From positions 24,228 through 88,227 of the forward strand of contig NZ_FQUG01000009.1 in the NCBI RefSeq assembly GCF_900129225.1: a DNA stretch of 64,000 nucleotides, written 5' to 3'. Each line of letters opens with the position of its first letter. The stretch's first letter is position 1. This DNA is from Schwartzia succinivorans DSM 10502 (lineage in GTDB: Bacteria > Bacillota > Negativicutes > Selenomonadales > Selenomonadaceae). The position numbers were made by a program, and so were the translations under genes. The notes under the pieces were generated by a model. It was given only the letters and a program-made list of their open reading frames with translations, was not told the DNA's origin and ran no database searches. This document shows positions 16,634 through 26,344 of the stretch, piece after piece.

Positions 16634-17224
16634 GTGAAAAACTTAGAGTTAAGGGAAATGATTCTGTGTGCGCTTTTCGTCGCGCTGGTAGCTGCTGGAG
16701 CGTTTATCCGTATTCCTGTTGGTTCGGACGTGTTTACGCTGCAGTTCATGTTCACGCTTCTGGCAGGACTGCTGCTGGGCAGAAGACTGGGAGCAACGGC
16801 TGTTTTTGTTTACGTATTGCTGGGACTCATCGGTGTGCCGGTATTTGCTTCGGGTGGAGGCCCTGGCTATGTCCTGCAGCCTACCTTCGGATATCTTCTC
16901 GGATTTATTGTACAGGCGTGGTTCTGCGGATGGTATTCACGCCGTCTTAAAGAGATATCAATGAAGAGTCTTCTGCTTGTTAACGTCGGTGGAATGGCGA
17001 TTGTTTATCTTTTTGGACTCAGCTGGTTCTATGTGATTTCAAACTATGTTATTGACGCTCCGGTTTCTCTTTGGTGGGTTGTTCTGTACTGCGGGATTCT
17101 GCAGGTAGTTCCGGATTTTCTTCTCTGCACGGCTGCAGCCGGTATTGCGGTGAAATGCAAGACTGCGGGAGTGTGGGTAGAGAATAAGGAAATCCGCAAT
17201 ATATACAATGTAAAGGAAGCGTAA
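16634..17224 (+). CDS. bioY: Biotin transporter substrate-binding subunit BioY
   Basis: BioY is the membrane biotin-binding S component that imports biotin, alone or with an ECF energising module. The protein has about 196 residues and six hydrophobic segments, with the typical GAFIRIPVG segment after helix 1 and GGPGYVLQPTFGYLLGF in the middle. GTG at 16634 follows GAAGGGGGAG by five bases; the longer frame from 16613 would swallow this site. It heads bioY-bioD-bioA under a BirA operator. Confidence 0.93.
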   Translation: MKNLELREMILCALFVALVAAGAFIRIPVGSDVFTLQFMFTLLAGLLLGRRLGATAVFVYVLLGLIGVPVFASGGGPGYVLQPTFGYLLGFIVQAWFCGWYSRRLKEISMKSLLLVNVGGMAIVYLFGLSWFYVISNYVIDAPVSLWWVVLYCGILQVVPDFLLCTAAAGIAVKCKTAGVWVENKEIRNIYNVKEA

Positions 17225-17227
17225 ATC

Positions 17228-17935
17228 ATGGGAAAAGGTATTTTTGTAACAGGGACAGGGACAGATGTGGGAAAAACCTATGTGACCGGCCTCATAGTCA
17301 AGAAGCTGAGGGACAGCGGTAAAAACGCAGGCTACTACAAGGCAGCCATCAGCGGAGCTGAAATCGGGAAGGATGGGGAGCTTCTCCCGGGAGATGCTCT
17401 ATATGTCAATGAGACGGCAAATATAGGCGAGGCTGTGGAAAATCTTGTTACTTATGTGTACCCTGAGGCTGTTTCACCGCACCTTGCAGCAAATATCAAT
17501 CATACGCAGATTGACTTTGACAAGGTAGATGAGGACTTCCAATGGGCACTGGCAAAATACGATTACCTTACGATGGAGGGAAGCGGAGGCATTATATGTC
17601 CGTTGAGATGGGACGATAAAGAGCATGTTATAATTGATGACCTTGTAAAACGTCTTGACCTTGGCGCTATTGTGGTGGCTGATGCAGGACTTGGAACAAT
17701 AAACTCTGCGGTGCTTACGATTGAGCACCTGGCATTCCGCCATATACCCGTGAAGGGTGTTATCCTGAACAATTTCCATCCCGGTGACCTGATGGAAGAT
17801 GATAATCTGAAGATGATTGAAAAAATTACAGGTGTTCCTGTTATCGCGACAGTGAAAAAAGGCGATACCGAGCTGGATATTGATGCAGATTTTCTGGCAG
17901 GGCTGTATTGCACACCATTTGAAGACGAAAAATAA
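17228..17935 (+). CDS. bioD: ATP-dependent dethiobiotin synthetase
   Basis: BioD closes the ureido ring of dethiobiotin from DAPA, CO2 and ATP. The 235-residue protein has the P-loop GTGTDVGKTYV, the EGSGGIICPL motif and VADAGLGTINSAVLT. It starts three bases after the bioY stop, so it is co-transcribed and probably translationally coupled. bioB and bioF are not in this window. Confidence 0.95.
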   Translation: MGKGIFVTGTGTDVGKTYVTGLIVKKLRDSGKNAGYYKAAISGAEIGKDGELLPGDALYVNETANIGEAVENLVTYVYPEAVSPHLAANINHTQIDFDKVDEDFQWALAKYDYLTMEGSGGIICPLRWDDKEHVIIDDLVKRLDLGAIVVADAGLGTINSAVLTIEHLAFRHIPVKGVILNNFHPGDLMEDDNLKMIEKITGVPVIATVKKGDTELDIDADFLAGLYCTPFEDEK

Positions 17936-17955
17936 GATTTGGGGGATATACTATT

Positions 17956-19311
17956 ATGTTGATGGATGAGCATTATGAAGAACGGGATTTGAAGCACATC
18001 TGGCATCCTGCAGCCCAGATGAAGGATTATGAGGAGCTGCCGCCGATTGTGGCGGCACGTGGGCGCGGAGCCTGGCTCTATGACGTACACGGGAAAAAAT
18101 ACCTTGATATCATAAGCTCCTGGTGGTGCAATCTTTTCGGACACTGTAATCCGATTATAAATGAAGCGGTAAAGGAGCAGCTGGACAAGCTGGAGCATGT
18201 CATCTTTGCCAATTTTTCAAATGAAGCGGCAATCAAGCTTGCTGAGATGCTCGCCCAGATTGTTCCGAAGGGACTCACAAAATTTCACTTCAACGACAAC
18301 GGCTCGTCAGCGGTTGAGGCAGCACTTAAAATGTGCTTCCAGTATCATTTGCAGACAGGACATCCTGAGCGCCAAAAATTTATGTGTCTTTCCGAGGGTT
18401 ATCACGGAGAAACAATAGGAGCACTTTCTGTCGGCAGTCTCGACCTTTACGCGAAAATGTATCAGCCGATGATGATGCAGAACATTCATGTAGAAGCACC
18501 GGACTGCTACCGCTGCCCATTCGGCAAGGATAGGGAGCACTGCAGCTGCGAGTGCTTTAAGTACGCTGAAAAGGCCTTTGAGGAGCACGCGAAGGAAACG
18601 GCGGCTATCATCGTAGAACCGCTGCTTCAGGGAAGTGCCGGTATGCGTATTTATCCGCCTCTTTACCTGAAAAAGCTTCGTGAGCTTTGCGACAGGACAG
18701 GCGTGCTTCTTATTGCAGATGAAATCGCGACAGGCTTCGGCCGTACAGGCCGCATGTTTGCCTGTGACCACGCAGGGATATCGCCTGACATTATGACGAT
18801 ATCAAAAGGATTGACGGGAGGATACCTTCCAATGTCGATTACGGTCACTACAGATAAAATTTATGACGCTTTTTACGCGGATTACAGCGAAGGGAAGGCG
18901 TTCGTTCACAGCCACACGTATGCCGGAAATCCTCTTGCCTGTGCTGCTGCGCTTGCCGTACAGCATATATTCCGTACACAGCCCATTTTTGAAAACATGA
19001 CTGTAAACGCGAAATGGCTCACAAAAAGAATGCAGGATGAAATTCTTACGCATCCGAATGTGGGTGAGATTCGTCACATCGGACTTATTCATGCATTTGA
19101 GCTTGTTGCTGACAAGGAAACAAAGAAACCGCTGGATCCGGCAAAGCGTACAGGATATGAGGTTTACCGCCATGCGCTGGCACACGGCCTCCTGCTCCGT
19201 CCTATAGGCGACGTGCTGTACTTTAATCCGCCTCTTAACATAACGCAGCCTGAGCTTGATGAAGCAATTCGTCTTGCCAAATTGGCATTGGAAGAGGTTC
19301 TTCCTAAATAA
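17956..19311 (+). CDS. bioA: Adenosylmethionine--8-amino-7-oxononanoate aminotransferase
   Basis: BioA converts KAPA to DAPA with S-adenosylmethionine as amino donor, using PLP. The 451-residue protein shows the class III aminotransferase layout: YLDIISSWWCNLFGHCNP at the N-terminus, the DEIATGFGRTG motif and the PLP Lys in TISKGLTGGYLP. The WW pair fits the SAM/KAPA-specific class. It is the last gene of the bio operon, 20 bases after bioD, and ends in a terminator. Confidence 0.95.
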   Translation: MLMDEHYEERDLKHIWHPAAQMKDYEELPPIVAARGRGAWLYDVHGKKYLDIISSWWCNLFGHCNPIINEAVKEQLDKLEHVIFANFSNEAAIKLAEMLAQIVPKGLTKFHFNDNGSSAVEAALKMCFQYHLQTGHPERQKFMCLSEGYHGETIGALSVGSLDLYAKMYQPMMMQNIHVEAPDCYRCPFGKDREHCSCECFKYAEKAFEEHAKETAAIIVEPLLQGSAGMRIYPPLYLKKLRELCDRTGVLLIADEIATGFGRTGRMFACDHAGISPDIMTISKGLTGGYLPMSITVTTDKIYDAFYADYSEGKAFVHSHTYAGNPLACAAALAVQHIFRTQPIFENMTVNAKWLTKRMQDEILTHPNVGEIRHIGLIHAFELVADKETKKPLDPAKRTGYEVYRHALAHGLLLRPIGDVLYFNPPLNITQPELDEAIRLAKLALEEVLPK

Positions 19312-19325
19312 TTCGGTCAGAATCA

Positions 19326-19364
19326 ATGAAAAGACTTCGGTAATGACAGCCGAAGTCTTTTTTT
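19326..19364 (+). terminator. Terminator after bioA
   Basis: AAAGACTTCGG and CCGAAGTCTTT pair and are followed by a T-run. Confidence 0.9.
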
Positions 19365-19477
19365 ATGAAAATTCTTTTGCTGGAAAGATGAAACTTCGTT
19401 AGTAATATGATAGAATATAGTCAACCTAAAATGGCAAGGGAATGTTTCGTTTTTCCCCGACGGAAAGAGGAATATTT

Positions 19478-21217
19478 ATGGAGAAAAGAGCCAAAAGGCC
19501 ATGTATGCTTATCGTAGATGATGTGGAAATCAACCGCAGCATTCTCGAGGAGTTTTTCAAGGACGACTATGAAATCCTGCAGGCAGAGAATGGGCTGCAG
19601 GCATATGAGATTATTGAGCAGAACAACGTAGATATTGTTTTGCTCGACCTTGTTATGCCTGTTATGGACGGTTTTGAGCTGATCACCCGCCTGAAAAAGG
19701 ATTCAAGGTTTTCTTCGATTCCGGTCGTTGCCACGACATCCCGCAGCGAAGAAGAGAATGAGGCAAGGATGATGGAGCTCGGTGCTGCCGACTTCGTTAC
19801 GAAGCCGTATCATCCGGTCATTGTCCGCTGCCGTGTCCGAAATGTTATGGCGCGCCTTGAAAATGAATGGCGCAAAATTGAACAGGCGGAGCAGAGAGTA
19901 CAGCTTTTGGAGTTAAGCCGTAAGATAGGAGAGGATCCGCTTACGGGGCTGTATAACCGCGAAAAGTTCTATTCTGCGGCTGCGGAGCTTATGCAGCATA
20001 ATTCAAATACCAAATATGCCATAGCCTACTTTGACATAAGTCATTTCAAGGTAATAAATGATTTGTGTGATATGGAAACGGGCAACCTTGTGCTTAAAAC
20101 TGCCGGGGCATGCCTGGCACATTACGTGGGGGATATGGGCATCTGTGCACGTTTGGAGGCAGACCATTTTGCAATCTGCATGCCGGAGGACCTGCTTATG
20201 ATGGATGATCTCATCGAGGCTTTGGACAGGGATATGCAGACGCTTGTGCTTCCGCATACAGTTATGTTCTATGCCGGGGTGTTCCCTGTTGACGATGTAT
20301 TTTTGCCTGTTGACCAGATGTGTGACCGCGCGCATATGGCGTTGAGCGTTGTAAAGGACAATTACCAGAAGCGTTATGCTGTTTACGACGGATTGATGCG
20401 CGAACGTATGATGGATGAGCAGATGATTCTTCGGGAAATGGAGTTTGCAATTGAGCAGAAACAGTTCTCGATTTATTTACAGCCGATATACAGCGTGGTG
20501 AAAAAGTGCGATACCAGTGCAGAAGCTCTTGTCCGCTGGGTACATCCCAAGGAGGGAATGATTTCCCCTGCACGGTTCATTCCGCTTTTTGAACGGAACG
20601 GTTTTATTGTGCGCCTCGATCATTACGTGTGGGAAGAGGTCTGCCGCCTGCTGGCGGAGGAACGGGACAAGCTCGGTCGTGTCGTTCCTGTATCAGTGAA
20701 TGTTTCACGGCTGGACTTCTACGATGAAAATCTCCTGGAGTTCTTCATGGGACTTATGAAGAAATACGACCTTGAACCGTGGATGATAAAGCTTGAGGTA
20801 ACCGAAAGCGCGTATACCGATAATCCGCAGCAGATTATGACGATGATGAGACGCTTCCAGGATGCCGGCTTCAAGTTCCTGATGGATGATTTCGGCAGCG
20901 GATATTCCTCATTGTCAATGCTTCGCAATCTGCCTGTCAACATTCTGAAGATTGACATGAAATTTGTCCAGGAGATTGTCACATCCTTCCGCGCCGCAAA
21001 GATAATGGAGCATATGGTGCAGCTCGCTCATGATATCCACATGGAGGTCGTTATCGAAGGCGTTGAGACAAAGGAACAGGTGGAATTCCTTCAGGAAATC
21101 GGCTGCGATGAGATTCAGGGATATTATTTCTCAAAACCGATGCCTAAGGACGAATACATCGAGCGATTGGCAGGAAGCCCTGTCGTTGGAGAAGCACTGG
21201 AGAAAGCTGAGGATTGA
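19478..21217 (+). CDS. Response regulator with degenerate GGDEF and EAL c-di-GMP phosphodiesterase domains
   Basis: The protein has about 579 residues: receiver domain (1-120; phospho-Asp in VLLDLVMP, Lys in FVTKPYHP), GGDEF (about 155-300) and EAL (about 315-565). The GGDEF motif is replaced by EADHF, so cyclase activity is unlikely and the domain may be regulatory. The EAL domain keeps EALVRW, the Asn in SVNVSR, the Glu in EVTES, DDFGSGYSS, the Lys in LKIDMKF and EGVET, so it should hydrolyse c-di-GMP. The start at 19478 follows AAAGAGG. It probably lowers c-di-GMP on a phosphorylation signal and so promotes motility. The cognate kinase is not adjacent. Confidence 0.92.
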   Translation: MEKRAKRPCMLIVDDVEINRSILEEFFKDDYEILQAENGLQAYEIIEQNNVDIVLLDLVMPVMDGFELITRLKKDSRFSSIPVVATTSRSEEENEARMMELGAADFVTKPYHPVIVRCRVRNVMARLENEWRKIEQAEQRVQLLELSRKIGEDPLTGLYNREKFYSAAAELMQHNSNTKYAIAYFDISHFKVINDLCDMETGNLVLKTAGACLAHYVGDMGICARLEADHFAICMPEDLLMMDDLIEALDRDMQTLVLPHTVMFYAGVFPVDDVFLPVDQMCDRAHMALSVVKDNYQKRYAVYDGLMRERMMDEQMILREMEFAIEQKQFSIYLQPIYSVVKKCDTSAEALVRWVHPKEGMISPARFIPLFERNGFIVRLDHYVWEEVCRLLAEERDKLGRVVPVSVNVSRLDFYDENLLEFFMGLMKKYDLEPWMIKLEVTESAYTDNPQQIMTMMRRFQDAGFKFLMDDFGSGYSSLSMLRNLPVNILKIDMKFVQEIVTSFRAAKIMEHMVQLAHDIHMEVVIEGVETKEQVEFLQEIGCDEIQGYYFSKPMPKDEYIERLAGSPVVGEALEKAED

Positions 21218-21858
21218 TGAAGGCATTTCTTTTTGATATGGATGGAGTCCTCATAGACAGTGAGCCGATTCATACGCGCGTTAAGCGCGAAACACTCCTG
21301 CATTTCGGACTGGATGCGGAAATTGATTTTTCCGCGTACATGGGACGCACCAGCAAGATTCTCTTCTCTGATGCGATAAAAAAAGCAGGCAGGATGGAGC
21401 TTACACCTTCTATGCTGGCTGATTATAAGCATGAGCGTTATCTCGATATTCTAAAAAATGATGATGCAATACATCCGATTGAAGGAGCCCGTGAGCTCCT
21501 TCTTCGTTTGTCGGAGGAGCATATTCCCATGGCGTTGGCATCATCGTCTGCCCGACAGGTAATTGAAGCAGTACTTGACAAATTTGGGTTCAGGCAGTAT
21601 TTTGATTCAGTGCTGAGCGGTGCCGACCTTCCTGCAAGCAAGCCGGATCCCGCGGTGTACCGTATATCTGCTGAGCGTCTTGGAGAAAAGCCTTCATGCT
21701 GCGTGGTACTGGAGGATGCTGCATCGGGGATTGCTGCGGCAAAGGCGGCAGGCATGCGGTGCATTGCCTTTCGAAACCCGAACTCCGGTGAGCAGGATCT
21801 TTCACGGGCTGACTGGATTGTTGACAGCTTAAAGGAAATAGATATTACAGCGTTGTGA
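21217..21858 (+). CDS. HAD-family hydrolase, beta-phosphoglucomutase-like
   Basis: The 213-residue protein has the HAD nucleophile motif [11 protein letters not shown], the conserved SSSAR Ser motif, the Lys in ASKPDPAVY, and the acidic pair in VLEDAASG, with a helical cap after motif I. It is a phosphatase or phosphomutase of sugar phosphates; the substrate is not assigned. Its ATG overlaps the stop of the EAL gene (TGATG), and araD follows, so a role in sugar-phosphate handling is plausible but inferred. Confidence 0.88.
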   Translation: MKAFLFDMDGVLIDSEPIHTRVKRETLLHFGLDAEIDFSAYMGRTSKILFSDAIKKAGRMELTPSMLADYKHERYLDILKNDDAIHPIEGARELLLRLSEEHIPMALASSSARQVIEAVLDKFGFRQYFDSVLSGADLPASKPDPAVYRISAERLGEKPSCCVVLEDAASGIAAAKAAGMRCIAFRNPNSGEQDLSRADWIVDSLKEIDITAL

Positions 21859-21902
21859 AAACAGCGCTTTTTTCTTTATTCAGAAAAAAAGGGGGAAATG
21901 AT

Positions 21903-22598
21903 ATGCTGGAAAAACTTAAGGAGGAGGTATGCCGTGCCAACTGCATGCTTCCGAAATACGGACTTGTAACCTTTACCTGGGGAAATGTATCGGGGATTGA
22001 CCGCAAAAGCGGTCTGGTGGTAATCAAACCGTCGGGCGTTGAATATGATGAGCTGAAGCCTGAGGACATGGTGGTTGTAAGACTTGAGGACGGCTCGGTC
22101 GTCGAAGGAACACTGCGCCCGTCCTCTGATACTGACACACACCTTGAGCTGTACCGCGCCTGTGAGGAAATAGGCGGTGTTGTTCATACACATTCCCGTT
22201 ATGCGACCTCATGGGCTCAGGCAAACCGCGGGATTCCTGCACTGGGAACTACACACGCGGATGACTTTCACGGAGCTGTTCCGTGTACGAGGCCAATGAA
22301 GAATGAAGAAATACAGGGCTCATACGAAGCTGAAACAGGCAGGGTGATAGTTGAAACCTTTGCGGGAAAAGATATGATGGAGATTCCTGCTGTACTGGTG
22401 GCTTCCCACGGTCCTTTCGTATGGGAAAGGAATGCGGCCGCGGCTGTAAAAAAATCTGTGGTTCTCGAAGAGGTCGCACGTATGGCACTGTATTCGGAGA
22501 CTATCGCCGGCAAAAAGCTTCCGGAAATGAATCCTGTTCTGCTGGATAAGCATTATCTCAGAAAGCATGGGGAAGATGCCTATTACGGTCAGAAGTGA
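21903..22598 (+). CDS. araD: L-ribulose-5-phosphate 4-epimerase
   Basis: This class II aldolase-fold protein of about 231 residues interconverts L-ribulose-5-phosphate and D-xylulose-5-phosphate. The zinc ligands are seen in [10 protein letters not shown] and in the later His of [17 protein letters not shown] helices; GNVSGIDR binds phosphate and THADDFHG is specific to the AraD/UlaF/SgbE group. The ATG at 21903 follows GGGGGAAATG. No araA or araB is nearby, so it may serve another pentose or ascorbate-type pathway, with UlaF/SgbE as alternatives. Confidence 0.88.
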   Translation: MLEKLKEEVCRANCMLPKYGLVTFTWGNVSGIDRKSGLVVIKPSGVEYDELKPEDMVVVRLEDGSVVEGTLRPSSDTDTHLELYRACEEIGGVVHTHSRYATSWAQANRGIPALGTTHADDFHGAVPCTRPMKNEEIQGSYEAETGRVIVETFAGKDMMEIPAVLVASHGPFVWERNAAAAVKKSVVLEEVARMALYSETIAGKKLPEMNPVLLDKHYLRKHGEDAYYGQK

Positions 22599-22808
22599 GC
22601 TTTCAGGCATTTAACTTTTGTTTAGTTGGATTATGTATACAATTCGAAATAATTTACTTTTGATGATAAATTTTTTTGAAAATTCGGTAGACGAAAGTGA
22701 AAAAAACAGTTACAATGAAACTTGTAAATTTCATAAAATGCGTAAATACTGTACAGCATCCCCATTGGATGCAGCTTGAAAGTGAAACATAAGACAGGAG
22801 GCAAATCT

Positions 22809-24002
22809 ATGAACATTCATGAGTACCAGAGTAAGCAGATTCTTCGTGAGTTCGGAGTAAAAGTTCCGAACGGCAACGCTGCGTTCAGTCCTGAAGAGGC
22901 TGCGCGTGTGGCAAAGGATCTGGGAACACCGGTTGTTGTCGTAAAAGCACAGATTCATGCAGGCGGCAGAGGCAAGGCAGGCGGTGTCAAGATTGCCCAC
23001 AACATTGACGAAGTCAAACAGTTCGCATCCGGACTGCTGGGCAAGGTTCTTGTTACACATCAGACAGGCCCTGAGGGCAAGCAGGTAAACCGTCTTCTCA
23101 TTGAAGAGGGTTCCAACATTGAAAAAGAATATTATCTTGGCTTCGTTATCGACCGCAAGACTGCACAGATTGTCATGATGGGTTCCGAGGAAGGCGGCAT
23201 GGAAATCGAGAAGGTTGCGGAAGAAACACCGGAGAAAATTTTCAAGGAATATATTGACCCTGTCACGGGACTCATGCCGTTCCAGACACGCCGCATGGCT
23301 TTCCGTATGAACTTCAAGCCTGAGGTAATGAATAAGGTTACGAAATTTATGGATTGCCTTTACAAAGCCTTTGTGGCAAAAGACTGCTCCCTGGCAGAAA
23401 TTAATCCGCTTGTTGTAACAAAGGAAAATGATGTCATCGCGCTTGATGCGAAACTGAACTTTGATGACAGTGCTCTTTTCCGTCATCCTGAAATTGAAGC
23501 TCTCCGCGATGAGAGTGAGGAGGACCCGAAGGAACGCGCGGCAGCAAAAGCGGCTCTTTCCTATGTCAACCTTGGCGGCGATGTAGCATGCATGGTCAAT
23601 GGCGCAGGTCTGGCTATGGCAACTGTTGATATTATTAAATACTATGGCGGTGAACCTGCAAACTTCCTCGACGTCGGAGGCGATTCGACGGTAGAGAAGA
23701 TTGCGGAGGCGTTCCGTATAATGCAGTCGGACGACCAGGTTCACAGCGTATTTGTAAACATTTTCGGCGGAATCAACAAATGCGATGTAATTGCATCCGG
23801 TATTGTTGAAGCAGCGAAGGTTGTAGGACTCCGTGTCCCGGTAATTGCCCGTCTCGACGGAACGAATGTTGAAGCAGGCCGCAAAATTCTTAAAGAGGCA
23901 AATGTGCCGGGTGTCTATATGGCAGCAGATATGGACGATGGCGCAAAGCGTGCGGTAGAGCTTGCTGCAGCAAAAAAATCTGAATTACGGATAAAAGCCT
24001 GA
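22809..24002 (+). CDS. sucC: Succinate--CoA ligase (ADP-forming) beta subunit
   Basis: SucC carries the ATP-grasp domain of succinyl-CoA synthetase. The 397-residue protein opens [17 protein letters not shown], and has [17 protein letters not shown] and the [18 protein letters not shown]-terminal domain. The ATG at 22809 follows AGGAGG. It pairs with sucD immediately downstream. In a propionate/succinate-forming Negativicute it would interconvert succinate and succinyl-CoA beside the methylmalonyl-CoA route. The roughly 200-base leader before it holds a GCATCC-GGATGC hairpin at 22756 but no known element. Confidence 0.96.
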   Translation: MNIHEYQSKQILREFGVKVPNGNAAFSPEEAARVAKDLGTPVVVVKAQIHAGGRGKAGGVKIAHNIDEVKQFASGLLGKVLVTHQTGPEGKQVNRLLIEEGSNIEKEYYLGFVIDRKTAQIVMMGSEEGGMEIEKVAEETPEKIFKEYIDPVTGLMPFQTRRMAFRMNFKPEVMNKVTKFMDCLYKAFVAKDCSLAEINPLVVTKENDVIALDAKLNFDDSALFRHPEIEALRDESEEDPKERAAAKAALSYVNLGGDVACMVNGAGLAMATVDIIKYYGGEPANFLDVGGDSTVEKIAEAFRIMQSDDQVHSVFVNIFGGINKCDVIASGIVEAAKVVGLRVPVIARLDGTNVEAGRKILKEANVPGVYMAADMDDGAKRAVELAAAKKSELRIKA

Positions 24003-24023
24003 GGACAAAGGAGGAAACGATTC

Positions 24024-24926
24024 ATGGGAATTTTCGTTGGAAAAGACAGCAAGGTTGTTGTTCAGGGTATTACCGGTAAACAGGCGACCTTCCATACACA
24101 GATTATGAAAGACTATGGAACGAATGTTGTGGCAGGTGTCACTCCGGGCAGAGCAGGAGAAGAGGTTCTCGGGATTCCTGTATTCAATACGGTGAGTGAT
24201 GCTGTTGAGGCAACAGGCGCAAATGTTTCAGTTATATACGTACCGGCACGTTTTGCGGCGGATTCCGTCATTGAAGCTGCTGACGCAGGCGTTGACCTTG
24301 TTGTCTGCATAACTGAGAACATTCCGGTTATGGATATGATACGTGTGCGCCGCTATCTCAAAGACAAGAAGACAAAACTCATCGGGCCTAACTGCCCGGG
24401 TATTCTTACAGTTGACGAGTGCCGTCTCGGACTTCTGCCTACATATATACATAAGAAGGGACATGTCGGAGTTATCTCCCGTTCCGGCACATTGACCTAC
24501 GAGGTTACATATCAGCTCACCATGGCGGGTATCGGCCAGACGACATGTATCGGTATCGGCGGCGACCCTGTCAAGGGCATGGATTTCATTGAGGTTCTCA
24601 AAGCATTCAATGAGGATGAGGATACACTGGCTGTAATGATGATTGGTGAAATCGGCGGAACAGCAGAAGAGGAAGCTGCTGAGTGGATTAAAGAGAACAT
24701 GAAGAAACCGGTTGTAGGCTTCATCAGCGGACAGCAGGCGCCTCCGGGCAAACGCATGGGCCATGCCGGCGCGATTATTTCCGGCGGCAAAGGAACTGCA
24801 AAGGATAAGATTAAGGCTTTGAACGCAGCAGGTATTGAGGTAGCAGATACTGTTGCATCCATGGGACAGCTCGCTGTCAAGGTGCTCAAAGAGCACGGCA
24901 TTTACGATAAATGTCATACATGCTGA
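24024..24926 (+). CDS. sucD: Succinate--CoA ligase alpha subunit
   Basis: SucD binds CoA and carries the phosphohistidine. The 300-residue protein has the N-terminal Rossmann motif [30 protein letters not shown], and the active-site His in [14 protein letters not shown]. It begins 21 bases after sucC. A terminator at 24943 ends the pair. Confidence 0.97.
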   Translation: MGIFVGKDSKVVVQGITGKQATFHTQIMKDYGTNVVAGVTPGRAGEEVLGIPVFNTVSDAVEATGANVSVIYVPARFAADSVIEAADAGVDLVVCITENIPVMDMIRVRRYLKDKKTKLIGPNCPGILTVDECRLGLLPTYIHKKGHVGVISRSGTLTYEVTYQLTMAGIGQTTCIGIGGDPVKGMDFIEVLKAFNEDEDTLAVMMIGEIGGTAEEEAAEWIKENMKKPVVGFISGQQAPPGKRMGHAGAIISGGKGTAKDKIKALNAAGIEVADTVASMGQLAVKVLKEHGIYDKCHTC

Positions 24927-24942
24927 TTAAATATTGAATGAA

Positions 24943-24981
24943 ATATCTCCTGACTGACATTCGGTCGGGAGATATTTTTTT
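24943..24981 (+). terminator. Terminator after sucCD
   Basis: ATCTCCTGACTGA and TCGGTCGGGAGAT pair and are followed by seven Ts. Confidence 0.85.
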
Positions 24982-24992
24982 GAAATTCATGT

Positions 24993-25021
24993 TTGACAAA
25001 ATATATAGCCTGCTTTACTAT
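24993..25021 (+). promoter_or_regulatory. Promoter of mbl
   Basis: TTGACA and TACTAT are separated by 17 bases, about 75 bases before the mbl start codon. Confidence 0.75.
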
Positions 25022-25095
25022 TTTATATATATGCCTGTTTTCAGATTGACTTTGTGGAAAAGGGTTATTCTTTAAATCGGGAAGGATCATGATAA

Positions 25096-26124
25096 ATGTT
25101 TGGAATGAATATGGATATCGGCATTGATCTTGGAACAGCAAATGTACTGGTCTATGTAAAAAATAAGGGAATCGTTCTCAGAGAACCGTCGGTTGTCGCG
25201 GTGGACAAGGATTCCGGTAAGATTCTTGCAATCGGAGAAGACGCTAAACGTATGCTCGGACGCACTCCGGGAAATATTGTTGCTATTCGTCCGCTTCGTG
25301 AGGGTGTTATTGCTGATTACGATATCACTGAAAGTATGCTGCGGTATTTCATTGATAAGGTTATTGGCCGCAGTTTCGTATTCAGGCCACGTATCATGAT
25401 ATGCGTTCCTACGGGAGTTACAATGGTTGAAAGACGTGCTGTGCAGGAGGCTGCGGAGCAGGCAGGCGCGCGTCGTACCCAGCTCATTGAGGAACCTATG
25501 GCTGCCGCTATCGGCGCAGGACTTCCCGTTGATGAAGCAACAGGCTCGATGATTGTCGATATCGGTGGAGGAACAACGGATGTGGCGGTCATAAGCCTTG
25601 GAGGCATTGTCACAAGCGCCAGCCTTCGTGTAGCAGGAGATAAATTTGATGAGGCGATTATTGAATACGTCCGCCGTATGTTTAATGTAATGATTGGCGA
25701 ACGTACTGCAGAAGAGGTTAAAATAAAGATTGCTGCTGCGTTCCGTGACGCTCGCCAGGCAGAAATGGATGTGCGGGGCAGAGACCTTTTGACAGGACTC
25801 CCCAAAAACATAAGAATGACTACCGCACATGCAGCTGAAGCTCTTGAAGGACAGGTAGGGCGAATCGTTGGATGCGTAAAGAAGGTGCTTGAGGAAACTC
25901 CGCCGGAGCTTTCCTCGGATATTATGGACCACGGCATCGTACTCACAGGCGGAGGTTCGATGCTGTATGGACTTGACGAGCTTATCAAAAGGTCAACGGG
26001 TATTCCTGCAATGATTGCAGATGATCCGCTGTCATGTGTTGCACTTGGCACAGGAAAGGCTCTGGAATATGTGGACCGTTTTGGAGATGTGCAGGAGTCA
26101 CCTAGCTTTTTTCATAAGCTGTAA
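25096..26124 (+). CDS. mbl: MreB-family cell-shape actin (Mbl-like)
   Basis: The 342-residue protein has the bacterial actin motifs: phosphate loop MDIGIDLGTANVLVY, the second phosphate loop VDIGGGTTDVAVI and the adenosine motif VLTGGGSMLYG. MreB-family filaments guide cell-wall synthesis along the cell. I call it Mbl-like rather than MreB because flgF and flgG follow, as in the Bacillus mbl-flhO-flhP cluster, and mreC and mreD are absent. The start has weak ribosome binding (GGAAGGATC at 25081). Confidence 0.9.
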   Translation: MFGMNMDIGIDLGTANVLVYVKNKGIVLREPSVVAVDKDSGKILAIGEDAKRMLGRTPGNIVAIRPLREGVIADYDITESMLRYFIDKVIGRSFVFRPRIMICVPTGVTMVERRAVQEAAEQAGARRTQLIEEPMAAAIGAGLPVDEATGSMIVDIGGGTTDVAVISLGGIVTSASLRVAGDKFDEAIIEYVRRMFNVMIGERTAEEVKIKIAAAFRDARQAEMDVRGRDLLTGLPKNIRMTTAHAAEALEGQVGRIVGCVKKVLEETPPELSSDIMDHGIVLTGGGSMLYGLDELIKRSTGIPAMIADDPLSCVALGTGKALEYVDRFGDVQESPSFFHKL

Positions 26125-26260
26125 CTCGGCAAAAGATGTTCTACACTTCTATAAGTGGGGGCTTGGGTAAATAACAGGCGGCGAGCATATCTCCTGCCTC
26201 GTTGAAACGCCGACAGATGGAGTTTTGCCTACGGCAAAACCTGAACAAAGGCGTTATAAA
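26122..26260 (+). repeat. Dispersed structured intergenic repeat, copy A
   Basis: About 139 bases, aligned without gaps to 48130-48268 with roughly 17 differences. Predicted pairing: CACTT/AAGTG hairpin; AGGCGG/CTGCCT plus inner GAG/CTC; and AACGCC/GGCGTT enclosing GTTTTGCC/GGCAAAAC. It begins at the mbl stop codon and ends 85 bases before flgF. No open reading frame or transposase is inside. It may be a non-autonomous mobile element, a structured RNA, or both. Confidence 0.85.
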
Positions 26261-26344
26261 AGGATTTTTGCTAAAAGCAGGATTTTTGATACTGCGTGTC
26301 GAATTGAAATAGATATGAGATTTATTGAAAATGAGGTGGCGTAA

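Noticed and set aside
22731..23744. A 337-codon minus-strand frame opposite sucC
   Set aside because: It is the antisense of a well-conserved gene with no start signal or family.
26122..26260. The dispersed repeat as a complete insertion sequence
   Set aside because: No transposase frame and no target-site duplication are visible, so at most a non-autonomous element.
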